Origin: Dehalococcoidia bacterium
Lineage (GTDB): Bacteria; Chloroflexota; Dehalococcoidia; Bin125
DNA: 64,000 nt
Reading direction: 5' to 3'
Assembly: GCA_022828105.1 (NCBI GenBank)
Contig: JAJEJC010000003.1
Location: 1-64,000 of the forward strand
Part shown: piece by piece, positions 8,614-21,005 of the stretch
Layout: every line of letters begins with the position of its first letter
Position numbering within the stretch: the first letter of the stretch is position 1
The notes under the pieces: model-generated
What the model saw: only the letters and a program-made list of their open reading frames with translations
The model's database searches: none
Told to the model about the DNA's origin: nothing
Made by a program: the position numbers and the translations under genes

Positions 8614-9995
8614 CAGGCCACATCCCACAATCGGGAGGCGCCCATCCGGCCGAAGCGCTGGCGCACCTCGAGCATGGCCGTGTATGTGGGCAAGATGACC
8701 AGTTGCTCGTGCTCAGGCACACCGCTGAGCGCACGACTCAGCGCCTCGCCCGTGTCCCTGGTGACCTCAGCGCGAGGCGCCGGGAATCCGGCGTACTCCA
8801 GCCGCAGGGCCATGTCGGCCGCCCGATCGCCGCCGACGACCACGGAGCGGCAGTGCGGCGCCTGAGACTCCCAGTCAACATCCCAGATCCAGGAGACGTC
8901 GACGCCGTCGGCGACGCCGTCGTTGAGCAGGATCAGCAGGTGGTGGCGCTCGCCCGGCGCTTGCAGGGTGCGCAGCGCCTGATTGAGGCCGGATGGATTC
9001 TTGCCCAGCAGGACACGGACGCGCCGCTGGTTGACGAGCAGGTCTTCCTGGCGTCCGAAGGCGGCTTGATGGGACTCGAGCGCACTGCAGATGGTGTCCG
9101 GCGGGACGCCGAGCGCGGTTGCGGCGGCGGCGGCGGCGAGGGCGTTGTAGACGCTGTACAGGCCCTCAGCCGGCAGGCTGAGCGTGCGCTCGCCCGCGGG
9201 AAACCGCAGCGTGAAGCTGACGCCCTGTTCGGCGTTGTCAATCTGGTCGGCGGCGACCTGCGGAACCGGCCGTCTGGCGCCGGCATCGGTGTGCCAGCGG
9301 CCGAGCTGGGCGAAGTAGCGCCGCGTGTACCGAAACTCGTCCTGCGTCTCAGGGTCCCAGACGGCGTCCATGATTTCGCCCTCGGGCGCGGGTGGCACGT
9401 CCGGGTCCTCGATGCCGTAGCGGACGGATGATCCGGACCACTGCGATTCAAGCGACGCGATCAGCGGGTCATCGATGTTGAGCGCGAGCGTCGCGTCGCC
9501 GGGAAAACCGCCAAGCGCCTCTGTCCAGCGCCGGGCGATGGTCTCGATCTCGCCGTAGCGGTCGAGCTGGTCGCGCATCAGATTGGTGAAGACCGCGACC
9601 GAAGGCGGGGCGGCGGCGGCAATCGCCGAGAGGGCGGCTTCATCGGCCTCGAACACGGCGGTCGTGCGCCGGGGCAGTGTGCCGAGCAAGCTGGCGGCTT
9701 CGACGAGGGAGGCGGTGACGCCGCGCATCAGATTGGAACCGGATCGATTGTGAATCACGGCGCGGTCGTCGGCTCGGAGGATGCGGGCAAGCATCGCCGC
9801 GCTGGTGGTCTTGCCGTTGGTTCCGGTGATTAACGCGGTTGCTGAGAGCTGGCCGGCCAGGGCGCCTGCCGCGCCGTCATGCAGACGCTCGACGACAAGT
9901 CCGGGCAGCGCGGTGCCGCCGGAACCGAGCGAACGCATCGCAAGCCGAGTGGACTTGCCTGCGAGGATGGCGGCGGTGAGTCGAGGAGAGGTCAC
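8613..9995 (-). CDS. murT: Lipid II isoglutaminyl synthase, MurT subunit
   Basis: A 460-residue Mur-ligase-like protein. The ATP-binding GTNGKTTS is at residues 58-65, and the C-terminal DUF1727 part includes VADGVDVSWIWDVDWE, which holds the Asp known to complete the GatD catalytic triad. The region where MurT proteins normally carry a four-cysteine zinc ribbon (about residues 209-242) keeps its frame here (FRYTRRYFAQLGRWH, GARRP) but has none of the cysteines. The GTG at 9995 is chosen from family length. gatD follows with a one-base overlap. The enzyme should still amidate lipid II; the missing ribbon is an oddity. Confidence 0.92.
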   Translation of the reverse strand: MTSPRLTAAILAGKSTRLAMRSLGSGGTALPGLVVERLHDGAAGALAGQLSATALITGTNGKTTSAAMLARILRADDRAVIHNRSGSNLMRGVTASLVEAASLLGTLPRRTTAVFEADEAALSAIAAAAPPSVAVFTNLMRDQLDRYGEIETIARRWTEALGGFPGDATLALNIDDPLIASLESQWSGSSVRYGIEDPDVPPAPEGEIMDAVWDPETQDEFRYTRRYFAQLGRWHTDAGARRPVPQVAADQIDNAEQGVSFTLRFPAGERTLSLPAEGLYSVYNALAAAAAATALGVPPDTICSALESHQAAFGRQEDLLVNQRRVRVLLGKNPSGLNQALRTLQAPGERHHLLILLNDGVADGVDVSWIWDVDWESQAPHCRSVVVGGDRAADMALRLEYAGFPAPRAEVTRDTGEALSRALSGVPEHEQLVILPTYTAMLEVRQRFGRMGASRLWDVA

Positions 9996-10020
9996 GGCTT
10001 CGACTGTATCGCCCCAACGA

Positions 10021-11202
10021 TCATGCGCCTGAGCTGGGATCGAGCCGCGGCGAAGGTCCCTGGCCCAGCGCCTTGAGGATCTGTTCGAGGCCGACGACGC
10101 CCAGCAGACGGCCCCGCTCGACAACCGGCAGGACGAACGTGCGCTCACGCTGCAGGCGGCGCAGGGCTTCGTCGGCTCGAGCGTCCGGGCCCAGTGGCTG
10201 CACCTGGTTGGCGTCGAGCATGATGTCGCGCAGGCGGTCGCTCTGATAGCGCTCTTCGTCGAGCAGGATGATCTGCACCGCCGAGGCGATACCGACGGCG
10301 ACGCCGCCCTCGGTGACGATGAAGACGTCCTGCTGATCGAGCTGCGAGCGGGATGGGGCCAGGATACGTACGGCGAGTTCCGCCTCGGCGGTGCGCGCAA
10401 TGGGCGGCTCGAGCATTAGTTCGCCCACGCGCAGCCCGGCGAGATCGCGCTCGAGATCAGCCGCTTTCACTCCCTGTGCGGCCTGAGTCATGAGCAGGAA
10501 GCCAATCAGCGCGACCCAGAGCGAGTTGAGTCCGGCGTCGAAGATCGCGGCGTCGGTGACGATGCCGCCGACGCCGTAGAGGATCATGATCGCGCCGAGG
10601 GTCTGGCCCAGACGCGCAGAGGCGCGAGTGGCGCGATGACGAGAGCCGGTGATCCGCCAGACCAGGGAGCGCAGCACCCGTCCGCCGTCGAGCGGGAAGC
10701 CGGGCAGCATGTTGAAGCCGGCGAGGAAGCAGTTGAGGATGCCGAGGACGAACACGATGTTGTGCAGCGCGGTATCGGGCGTCAACGCCACAATCGCAAT
10801 GATCAAGAAGACCAGTCCAAGGACGAGCGAGGCGAGCGGCCCGACGATGGCGATCCAGAACTCCTGGCCTGGGCGCTGGGAGTCCTCTCGAATCAGCGAG
10901 ACACCGCCGAAGAAGAAGAGCGTGATCGACGAGACTTCCATGCCGTATCGTCGCGCCATGACTGAATGGGCGAGCTCGTGGATGAGCAGGGACAGGAAGT
11001 AGACCAGCCCTCCGACGACGCCGTACAGCCAGGGCTCAGCGCCGCCCAGACCGTCCAGGTCGTCGGGCAGGATCCGCGCCTGGGTCGCGATGACGAATAC
11101 GAGCAGCGCGAAGACGAGGAAGAAGGACAGGTCGAGCCGAATCGGAATACCGAGTATCTGTCCGACCTTGATGCCGTTGCCGCCGAAGAATCCGAATCGC
11201 AT
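10021..11202 (-). CDS. Site-2 protease family (M50) zinc metalloprotease with CBS domains
   Basis: A 393-residue membrane protein with about six hydrophobic segments. The zinc site is HELAH in LLIHELAHSVMARRYGM, and the distal ligand is in LPGFPLDGGRVLRS. Two CBS-like modules follow the membrane part (LRVGELMLEPP and LRDIMLDANQVQPLG). This is the SpoIVFB-like or Rip3-like arrangement, which cuts transmembrane substrates such as anti-sigma factors in response to a ligand bound by the CBS pair. It lies 25 bases before murT on the same strand. The substrate cannot be read from this context. Confidence 0.9.
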   Translation of the reverse strand: MRFGFFGGNGIKVGQILGIPIRLDLSFFLVFALLVFVIATQARILPDDLDGLGGAEPWLYGVVGGLVYFLSLLIHELAHSVMARRYGMEVSSITLFFFGGVSLIREDSQRPGQEFWIAIVGPLASLVLGLVFLIIAIVALTPDTALHNIVFVLGILNCFLAGFNMLPGFPLDGGRVLRSLVWRITGSRHRATRASARLGQTLGAIMILYGVGGIVTDAAIFDAGLNSLWVALIGFLLMTQAAQGVKAADLERDLAGLRVGELMLEPPIARTAEAELAVRILAPSRSQLDQQDVFIVTEGGVAVGIASAVQIILLDEERYQSDRLRDIMLDANQVQPLGPDARADEALRRLQRERTFVLPVVERGRLLGVVGLEQILKALGQGPSPRLDPSSGA

Positions 11203-11277
11203 ACATCCAGCATATGAACCTGGGAGCGGAGCGGTAACGCAGCGCCCATTCGTGAGTTGCTCAGGACTCCAGAAGGG

Positions 11278-12045
11278 CTAGATAGCGAGGAGTTGTTTCG
11301 CTTCGAGCGCGCTTGTCAATCCTGCGAGCGTCGGCAGATGAATGTCGGGCTGCACAGCGGGATCCGCCTTGTCTCCGACCTGGATGCAGGCGGCGAAGTC
11401 GGCGTGACGGGCGCCGAGGATGTCGGCCTCGGGCGTGTCGCCGACGAATGCGGCCTGTCCGGCCTCAAGGCCAAGCGCGTCCAGCGCCGCCTCGAATATC
11501 GCTTGGCCGGGTTTCCAGCTCAGAACTTCGTCGGACCAGATCCAATGGTCGATCCAGCGGTCGAAGCCGCGCTCGATCAGCGCGCGCTCGACGCGGCGTC
11601 CGGGCGCAAGGCCTGTGTTGGAGACGACCGCGAGTCGCAGTCCATACTGTTTCAGGCAATCGAGTTCGGCCTCGACGCCGCTGATGATGTCGGGCTGCTC
11701 CCAACTCGCGCTCTCGCCGATTGCCTCGTTCAGCGCCGCGAGCAACTCGTCGCTCTCCAGCGTGTTCGGGCACTGACGGAGCATGGAGCGCCGGACGGCA
11801 TTGATGCGATCGTCGCCGGAGAGGTCGATGTTGGATTGGTGGGCGACGACCAGCTCGTCGATCGCCTCGCGGATAGCCAGCGGCACCGCCGCAGCAGCGC
11901 CGGAGCCTGCCCCTGCCTGCTCGTAGGCCCGGCACAGCATTCGCTCGCGGCGTCGCATGCGACGCCGGCCGCCGCCGGGCGCGTCAACGATCAGCGTGCC
12001 CCAGAGGTCAAGGGCGACGGCGTGAATCCGGCGGCGTTGGGGCAA
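11278..12045 (-). CDS. HAD family hydrolase
   Basis: A 255-residue haloacid-dehalogenase-type hydrolase. Motif I is LDLWGTLI, where Trp replaces the usual Phe of DxFGTL, with the nucleophile Asp. Motif II is VVSNTG, Lys is in SWKPGQAIF, and motif IV is FVGDTPEADI. An alpha-helical cap separates motif I from motif II. Phosphatase or related activity on a small molecule is expected, but the substrate is unknown. The start is a TTG at 12045, 24 bases after tatA; no better start lies before motif I. Confidence 0.8.
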   Translation of the reverse strand: MPQRRRIHAVALDLWGTLIVDAPGGGRRRMRRRERMLCRAYEQAGAGSGAAAAVPLAIREAIDELVVAHQSNIDLSGDDRINAVRRSMLRQCPNTLESDELLAALNEAIGESASWEQPDIISGVEAELDCLKQYGLRLAVVSNTGLAPGRRVERALIERGFDRWIDHWIWSDEVLSWKPGQAIFEAALDALGLEAGQAAFVGDTPEADILGARHADFAACIQVGDKADPAVQPDIHLPTLAGLTSALEAKQLLAI

Positions 12046-12069
12046 TGGTTGGGCGTCAGTGGTTCGGCG

Positions 12070-12303
12070 TCAGGAGGACGACGACGGCTTGTCTTCGTCG
12101 GACGAGCTTGAGCTGACGGTGGCTTCGTCCGCGGCTCCGTCTTCGCCTTCCTCCCCAAGGGGACTCTTGGCTTCTTCGCGGAACTCACGCAAGCCGGTGC
12201 CGAGCGCCTTGCCGACGCCCGCGAGACGACCGGCGCCAAAGACGACGAGCACGACGATGACAACAACGATTGCTTCGACAGGACCAAACCCGATCAGTGC
12301 CAT
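12070..12303 (-). CDS. tatA: Twin-arginine translocase subunit TatA/TatE
   Basis: A 77-residue protein with the TatA layout: a short N-terminal transmembrane helix (VEAIVVVIVVLVVFGAGRL), then the amphipathic helix (VGKALGTGLREFREEAKS), then an acidic and Ser-rich tail. It forms the pore of the Tat pathway, which exports folded proteins. A likely client in this window is the peptide-binding protein at 39.8 kb with SRRSLLRAS. tatC is not in the window. About 175 bases without a gene separate it from the upstream XdhC gene and probably hold its promoter. Confidence 0.88.
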   Translation of the reverse strand: MALIGFGPVEAIVVVIVVLVVFGAGRLAGVGKALGTGLREFREEAKSPLGEEGEDGAADEATVSSSSSDEDKPSSSS

Positions 12304-12479
12304 ACCGAACTCCTGCTGCGCCGCCTGCGCTCAGCGCGCGCCGCTCGTTGGCTGCGGCGTGTCGCCTCGGTCTACCTCGCCGGCGGAACAACGTCGACGA
12401 GGCCCGGTACGGGCGGCTGTGACTTAGCTTATCAGCCTCCCGGCTGAGCGGTTCAGCCTGCCGGCTGGGCGGCGCTTGC

Positions 12480-12797
12480 TTATGCTTCCAGCCTCTCGAC
12501 GAAGATGCGCATGATGCCGCCGCAGATCTTGTCCTCGCCATCGACCGGCTCGGTCAGATCGACCGTGACGATCCGGGCCTCGCCGTCCTCGAGCGCGTCC
12601 ATCGCTTCCTGCCAGACCTCGGCCTCGCCACAGCCGCCGCCGATCGTGCCGACGAACGTGCCGTCTTCGCGCACGAGCATCTTGGCTCCGGTCTTGCGCG
12701 GCGTCGAGCCCAGGGTCTGCGCGACGGTGGCAAGCGCCACGGGCGCGCCTCCCTCGAACGCGGTGGACATCGCTTCAAAGACCTCATCGTGCGGCAT
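12480..12797 (-). CDS. XdhC/CoxI family protein, N-terminal domain only
   Basis: A 105-residue protein equal to the XdhC_CoxI N-terminal domain: GSTPRKTGAKMLV, the glycine-rich GTIGGGCGEAEVW, and ICGGIMRIFVERL near the end with the conserved cysteine. In XdhC this domain helps to deliver sulfurated molybdenum cofactor to xanthine-dehydrogenase or CO-dehydrogenase-type enzymes. The Rossmann domain that usually follows is encoded separately just upstream, 28 bases away. No molybdenum hydroxylase is in the window. Confidence 0.85.
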   Translation of the reverse strand: MPHDEVFEAMSTAFEGGAPVALATVAQTLGSTPRKTGAKMLVREDGTFVGTIGGGCGEAEVWQEAMDALEDGEARIVTVDLTEPVDGEDKICGGIMRIFVERLEA

Positions 12798-12825
12798 GGT
12801 GTTCCCCTGCTTCTTACTGATCAGT

Positions 12826-13662
12826 CTAGCGGCGCGTCGTCGCCAGCAAGCGTCCGTACTCCGACATCGGCTGCGCGCCTCCTCCGCGCCGAACGAGAAT
12901 GATCTCTCCGAGTACCGACACCGCGATCTCCTCGGGGGTCTCCGCGCCGATGTCGAGGCCGATCGGGGTGAACACCTTATCGAGTTCGTCCTTGTCGACG
13001 CCTTCTTCGGCCAGATGCTGGAGGACGGTGCGGGTGCGCCGCTTGGAGCCGATCATCCCGACGTAACCGGCATTGCGCTCGGCGACCGTGCGCAGGGCGA
13101 GCTCATCGACCTTATGGCCGCGCGAAACCAGCACGATGTAGGTGTTGGCGGTGATCGGAAAGCGTTCGAGCTCTTCGGCGAAGTCGCCGCAGATGACTCG
13201 AGCCTCGTAGGGAAAGCGCTCTTCGTTGGCATAGTCTTCACGGTCGTCGATGATTGCGACCTCCATGCCCAGCATCGCGCCGAGCTGGCCGACCGCGAGG
13301 CCGACATGTCCGCCGCCGACGACGAGCAACGTGGCGGCCGGCTCGATCACCTCAACCAGGATTTCGACGATGGCGTCGGCCGCTTCGATCGCGCGGCGGC
13401 CTTCGACGAACTCACCGGCCGGCGTGAATGCGCAGGTCTGGACCAGGTGGCGTGGGATGGCGTCGCGTGCGAACTCGACAACGGCAGCCTCGAGCGGTCC
13501 GCCGCCGAGATCCCCCAGCAGACGGTCGGCGTAGACGAGCATCTTGGCGCCCAGGGCGACGTCGACGCCGTCGCTTGCGCCCATGACGGTGCAGGAGGCG
13601 ACGGCCGGCCCCTCGCGGGCGGCCGTGAGCAGTGCGCGTGCAACCTCTGCGGGGTTTGTCAT
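12826..13662 (-). CDS. XdhC/CoxI family protein with Rossmann domain
   Basis: A 278-residue protein. The first ~110 residues resemble a shortened XdhC N-terminal domain. The rest is the XdhC Rossmann domain, with TLLVVGGGHVGLAVGQLG as the nucleotide-binding loop and AIIDDRE, VLVSRGHKVDE and YVGMIGSKRR as the conserved family segments. The C-terminal FTPIGLDIGAETPEEIAVSV is the standard family ending. Its likely role is insertion of matured molybdenum cofactor. It precedes the short CoxI-domain gene in the same operon, so the two products may act together. Confidence 0.9.
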   Translation of the reverse strand: MTNPAEVARALLTAAREGPAVASCTVMGASDGVDVALGAKMLVYADRLLGDLGGGPLEAAVVEFARDAIPRHLVQTCAFTPAGEFVEGRRAIEAADAIVEILVEVIEPAATLLVVGGGHVGLAVGQLGAMLGMEVAIIDDREDYANEERFPYEARVICGDFAEELERFPITANTYIVLVSRGHKVDELALRTVAERNAGYVGMIGSKRRTRTVLQHLAEEGVDKDELDKVFTPIGLDIGAETPEEIAVSVLGEIILVRRGGGAQPMSEYGRLLATTRR

Positions 13663-13691
13663 GGCTAGAGGATACGTCCCGAGTGATGTGG

Positions 13692-14777
13692 TCAGACGTT
13701 GAAGAGGACGTGCAGCACGTCGCCGTCCTGGACCTTGTAGTCCTTGCCCTCAGTGCGGGAGAGGGCTCGCTTCTTGGCCTCGGCCTCGGCGCCCGATGCG
13801 CCGACGGCGGAACCGCATTCGAGCAGGTCGTCCCAGCGCACGACTTCGGCGCGGATGAAGCCGCGTTCCATGTCGGTGTGGATGCGTCCGGCAGCCTGCG
13901 GCGCGGTGTCGCCGGAGCGGGTCGTCCAGGCTCGACACTCGTCCGGGCCGACGGTGAAGAAGGACCGCAGGCCGAGCAGCCGGAACGTCTCTTGCAATGC
14001 CGTCTCGACCGCCCCGGCGCCGACGCCGAGTTCTTCCCGGTAGGCGGCAGCCTCGTCATCGTCGAAGTCGAGCAGCTCTTCCTCCAGCCTGGCGGAGAGC
14101 GCGATGCCTTCCCCGCCGCCTGCCGAGGCCGCGTCTTCGTCGACATTGAACACGGTCAGCATCGGTCGCTCGGTGAGAAAGCGATAGTGGCGGATGTCGG
14201 CCCGTTCGAGCTCCGAGATCGGCGCGTCGAGCAGCGTGCCGCCGTCGGCAAGATGAGTCTGAAGCCGGCTGAGCAGGTCGACCTCGCGGTCGGCCGCGAC
14301 GCGCTCAGCGGCCTTCATCGACTTGGTCTCCTGAGCGATGCGCTGCAGCCGTTTCTCGATCAGCGCGAGGTCGGCGAAGGTCAGTTCGAGCTGCATCGCC
14401 TCGATGTCGCCGTTGGGATCCACCCGCTCAGCCGGATGGGGGACGGCGTCGTTGTCGAAGGCTCGGACGACGTGGACGAGGGCGTCGAGCTGGGCGAGCC
14501 GGTCCAACAGTCGGGAAGAGGGCGGCTCGTTGCCGCCGCCGAGCGCTCCGGAGAATCCTGCGCCGGGAAAGTCGATCACGTCGAGCACGGCGGGCGTGGT
14601 CTTCTTCGGCTCGTAGAGCCGGGAGAGGCGGTTGAGGCGGACATCAGGCGCCGGCACGACGCCTTCGTGCGGCTCCTGGTGGGCGGCGAAGCCGGTCGGC
14701 CGGCCTGCGCCGGTCAGCGCGTTGAACAGGGTCGTCTTGCCCGATCGCTCGAAGCCGATCAGCCCGATCGTGGTCAT
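13692..14777 (-). CDS. ychF: YchF/OLA1-like translation-associated P-loop NTPase
   Basis: A 361-residue protein with the YchF layout: an N-terminal P-loop, a coiled-coil insertion, FNVDE in place of the NKxD specificity motif (which in this family favours ATP), and a C-terminal TGS domain (GFIRAEVVRWDDL to DGDVLHVLFNV). The P-loop reads GFERSGKTTLFNAL, where most members have GLPNVGKST. The position after the Walker lysine is Thr, which is acceptable for nucleotide binding. The GAGFSGALGGGN switch region is present. It lies 29 bases from the xdhC gene. Confidence 0.85.
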   Translation of the reverse strand: MTTIGLIGFERSGKTTLFNALTGAGRPTGFAAHQEPHEGVVPAPDVRLNRLSRLYEPKKTTPAVLDVIDFPGAGFSGALGGGNEPPSSRLLDRLAQLDALVHVVRAFDNDAVPHPAERVDPNGDIEAMQLELTFADLALIEKRLQRIAQETKSMKAAERVAADREVDLLSRLQTHLADGGTLLDAPISELERADIRHYRFLTERPMLTVFNVDEDAASAGGGEGIALSARLEEELLDFDDDEAAAYREELGVGAGAVETALQETFRLLGLRSFFTVGPDECRAWTTRSGDTAPQAAGRIHTDMERGFIRAEVVRWDDLLECGSAVGASGAEAEAKKRALSRTEGKDYKVQDGDVLHVLFNV

Positions 14778-14824
14778 GGCCGTATCGTTGCACGGCCGCG
14801 GTCAACGGTCAGTCGCGCAGGGCG

Positions 14825-15337
14825 CTATCGCTGGCTCTCGGGATCGAACTCGGTCACACCCAGGCCCGGACGCTCGGGCACTGCAAGCGCCTCGCCGACC
14901 AGCAGGATCGAGTCGCGCATTGCCGCCCAGTCGACGCTTGCGGCGGCGTCCTGCGGCGATTGCCAGCGGTAATCCTGGTGCTCTTCCGAGAGTGTTGGCT
15001 CGGCATCGGTCGCGACGAGTGCGACGAACGCCGGCACAAGATAGATGCTGTCGTTTTCGGGGTTGTAGAAGATCTCGGGGCGATCGATGCGGAACCAGCG
15101 CGCAACCGGGACCGCGGTCTCTTCCTGCAACTCACGCAGCGCCGCCTGCCAGGCGGTCTCCCCTCGGCGTTCTTCGATGTGACCGCCGACGGTCTGCCAG
15201 GCCCCGGCAAAGCGGTGGCCGTCGGGCCGCTGGAGCATGAGCAACTCGATCCCGTCTTCGTGCGGGAGCGTACGCGCGACGTAGACGGCGATGATGTTGC
15301 TGCGAATCCGGGGCACGAGCCGCGCTACTCCGCCCAT
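14825..15337 (-). CDS. NUDIX hydrolase
   Basis: A 170-residue protein with a readable Nudix box beginning GGHIEERRGET and ending ALRELQEETAV, which supplies the Glu residues that bind Mg. It begins with IIAVYVARTL and ends with the family's usual hydrophobic helix. Such enzymes hydrolyse nucleoside diphosphate derivatives; the substrate is not evident. Its start overlaps the end of the TrmO-like gene by 13 bases, suggesting co-transcription. Confidence 0.88.
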   Translation of the reverse strand: MGGVARLVPRIRSNIIAVYVARTLPHEDGIELLMLQRPDGHRFAGAWQTVGGHIEERRGETAWQAALRELQEETAVPVARWFRIDRPEIFYNPENDSIYLVPAFVALVATDAEPTLSEEHQDYRWQSPQDAAASVDWAAMRDSILLVGEALAVPERPGLGVTEFDPESQR

Positions 15338-15834
15338 TTCGGAATGGTCGCGTCGTAGGAGTCGTAGAAGGTCACGTACGGCTTGATGTCGAGGATCGGA
15401 GTGCCGTTGACGAGATCGAGGCCGACCACCCTGGCGATCGGGCCGTCGACCGACTCGAGCGGGCAGATCGAGATCGAGATCGGATTCGGGCGGTGCGCGG
15501 TGCGGGTGGCGAAGACGCCAACCTCGGGCGTGTCGGACCCGCCAGAGGGATGCAGCTTGAGTAGCGCCCGCCCCTCATCCGTTACGTCACCCATCCAGCC
15601 GATCACGAACAGGTGGGAGAAGCCGGCAAGCCCCTCCAGGGCCGGCTCGAACTCGGGTCGAAAGACGAGCTCGGAGCGGACCTGCGCCCAGACCCGCCCG
15701 GAGGTGTCGTTGATCGCGTTGCGTACGACGGCGACCGGCGCGAGGTCTTCGATCCGGTCCGGCAGATTGTGCAGGGCGGCGTCGCGAGCGACTGATGGAT
15801 CGACCAACCGAAGCCGCTCTCTCCAGCTTGTCAT
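15325..15834 (-). CDS. TrmO/TsaA-like tRNA m6t6A37 methyltransferase family protein
   Basis: A 169-residue protein from the ATG at 15834, matching the single beta-barrel domain of the TrmO family: LEGLAGFSHLFVIGWM, GVFATRTAHRPNPISIS and ILDIKPYV. In E. coli TrmO, S-adenosylmethionine is used to methylate t6A37 of tRNAs. The RPNPIS loop replaces the usual RPNPIG. The reading frame extends much further upstream, but the upstream part is Arg-rich and lies over the gyrB start, so the internal ATG is taken. Upstream is a 194-base gap shared with the divergent gyrB. Confidence 0.85.
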   Translation of the reverse strand: MTSWRERLRLVDPSVARDAALHNLPDRIEDLAPVAVVRNAINDTSGRVWAQVRSELVFRPEFEPALEGLAGFSHLFVIGWMGDVTDEGRALLKLHPSGGSDTPEVGVFATRTAHRPNPISISICPLESVDGPIARVVGLDLVNGTPILDIKPYVTFYDSYDATIPKWAE

Positions 15835-15956
15835 GAGGGCCTCGATTCGCAGTGCTTGCCGCTGTCTGCCCGACGTGTATCCCCAGTGTTTCGCCTTGCA
15901 AATCACGCAGGATTCGCGATGTTCCCAGCGTGCCGGCAGTGATAACGTGGACGTAG

Positions 15957-18134
<2,178 letters not shown>

Positions 18135-18138
18135 GCCG

Positions 18139-18798
18139 GTGTCCGGCGGCTCGCGTCCTCTCGTTCGCATTCCTCCCGCCCTGGAACGCTGGTGGCGCGG
18201 ACAACCTCGCCTGGCGCTGGAGGACTCGCCCGCGGCGCAGCTCGTGTCGTTGACGGCGATGGCGCCGGTTGAGCGGCTCATGGTCCTGGGGCCGGCCGCG
18301 CCTGCGCTGGCGGCGCTGCTCGCTGATACCGCCGACCTGGAACCGACTCCGCTGGCCGTCCTGACCGACGGGCGGGCGGGCGAGGAGGTACCGGGTGTTG
18401 CAACGATCCGCGCAGAGGCGCACCGGCTGCCATTGGACGAGGGCAGCATCGACTTCGCTGTACTGCCGCACCAACTCCGAGGCTGGGACGACGCCTACAC
18501 ACTGCGGGCGCTGGAGGAGCTGTGGCGGGTGCTGGCGCACAACGGGGTCGCCGTGATGTGGGAGATCGCGGCATCACGGTCGGACACAGTCAACGCGGTC
18601 TGGTCGCAGGCGTTAGGGCGCAACGGGACGACTCCGGCCCTGCGCACGTTCGGTCAGGTGGGAAAGCTCGCCTACGATGCCGGCTTCGCCTGGGTGCAGA
18701 CGCTGCCCCTGCGTCCCTTCCTGTTTCCGCCCGGACCCAGGCTGACCGTGCTGGTGCGCAAGGAGCACTACACGCCGGACGTCGTCGGCAGAGAGTAG
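18139..18798 (+). CDS. Putative SAM-dependent methyltransferase (Methyltransf_11-like)
   Basis: A 219-residue protein whose GTG start lies 4 bases after the gyrB stop. The layout is that of a class I methyltransferase: a hydrophobic first strand (RLMVLGPAAPALAALL), a middle strand (HRLPLDEGSIDFAVLPHQL) and a helix-strand ELWRVLAHNGVAVMWEIA like the post-motif of Methyltransf_11. The glycine-rich SAM loop is poor (LGPAAPAL), so SAM binding is uncertain. It is co-transcribed with gyrB and ends 3 bases from the convergent nadD. The substrate is unknown. Confidence 0.6.
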   Translation: MSGGSRPLVRIPPALERWWRGQPRLALEDSPAAQLVSLTAMAPVERLMVLGPAAPALAALLADTADLEPTPLAVLTDGRAGEEVPGVATIRAEAHRLPLDEGSIDFAVLPHQLRGWDDAYTLRALEELWRVLAHNGVAVMWEIAASRSDTVNAVWSQALGRNGTTPALRTFGQVGKLAYDAGFAWVQTLPLRPFLFPPGPRLTVLVRKEHYTPDVVGRE

Positions 18799-18801
18799 CG
18801 C

Positions 18802-19440
18802 CTACCGGTACAGGCGATGTTCGCGGACGTAGTCGAGGACGGATGCCGGCACGTCGTCCGAGACGTCTTCGGCCTGGCGGATGCGATCGCGGATGTCGGA
18901 GGCGGAGAGGTCGATCGGCTGCATCGGCACCCAGTCGAGCCAGCGGCCGAGCCCGGGCACGAGGCGGTCGAGTTGGCGGCGTTCGAGTTCTGCTCCGGGT
19001 CGGACCGCGGCCGCGATCCGGGCGCAGGTGAGGATCTCGTTCGGTTTGTGCCAGTGCGGGAGGTCGAGCACGGCGTCGGCGCCCATGATCCACCAGAGCT
19101 GGCTCGCGCCGCGATCGCGCAGTTCCCGCACGGTGTCCAGCGTGTAGGTCGGGCCATCGCGCCGTACCTCAATGTCGGACACCTCGAGTCCGCCGCGGCG
19201 GGCCCGGGCGGCCTCAACAGTCATAGCCAACCGATGCGCCGCCGGGGTGACGCTGCGGTCGTGTTTGCGCCACGGATCGCCGGCCGGGATCAGGATCAAC
19301 CGGTCGAGCTCAAGCGCCTGGGCCGCAGCGTCGGCGAGATGCAAGTGGGCGCGGTGCAGCGGATCGAAGGTGCCGCCCAGCGCGCCGACACGCTCGTGCG
19401 GCTCGAACTGCAGATCCGAGAGTCCAGCGAGTCCCGTCAC
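18802..19440 (-). CDS. nadD: Nicotinate-nucleotide adenylyltransferase
   Basis: A 212-residue nucleotidyltransferase that joins ATP and nicotinate mononucleotide in NAD synthesis. The signature GGTFDPLHRAHL (GxFxPxHxxH) is near the N-terminus. The KxDRSVTPAAHRLAM and TYTLDTVREL segments and the C-terminal ISxTxxR-like LSASDIRDRIR are present. The GTG at 19440 lies just after the obg stop (19446), with GAGG as ribosome-binding site in the gap; a longer frame upstream lies over obg and is rejected. obg-nadD is a frequent bacterial neighbourhood. Confidence 0.93.
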   Translation of the reverse strand: MTGLAGLSDLQFEPHERVGALGGTFDPLHRAHLHLADAAAQALELDRLILIPAGDPWRKHDRSVTPAAHRLAMTVEAARARRGGLEVSDIEVRRDGPTYTLDTVRELRDRGASQLWWIMGADAVLDLPHWHKPNEILTCARIAAAVRPGAELERRQLDRLVPGLGRWLDWVPMQPIDLSASDIRDRIRQAEDVSDDVPASVLDYVREHRLYR

Positions 19441-19445
19441 GGCCT

Positions 19446-21005
<1,560 letters not shown>

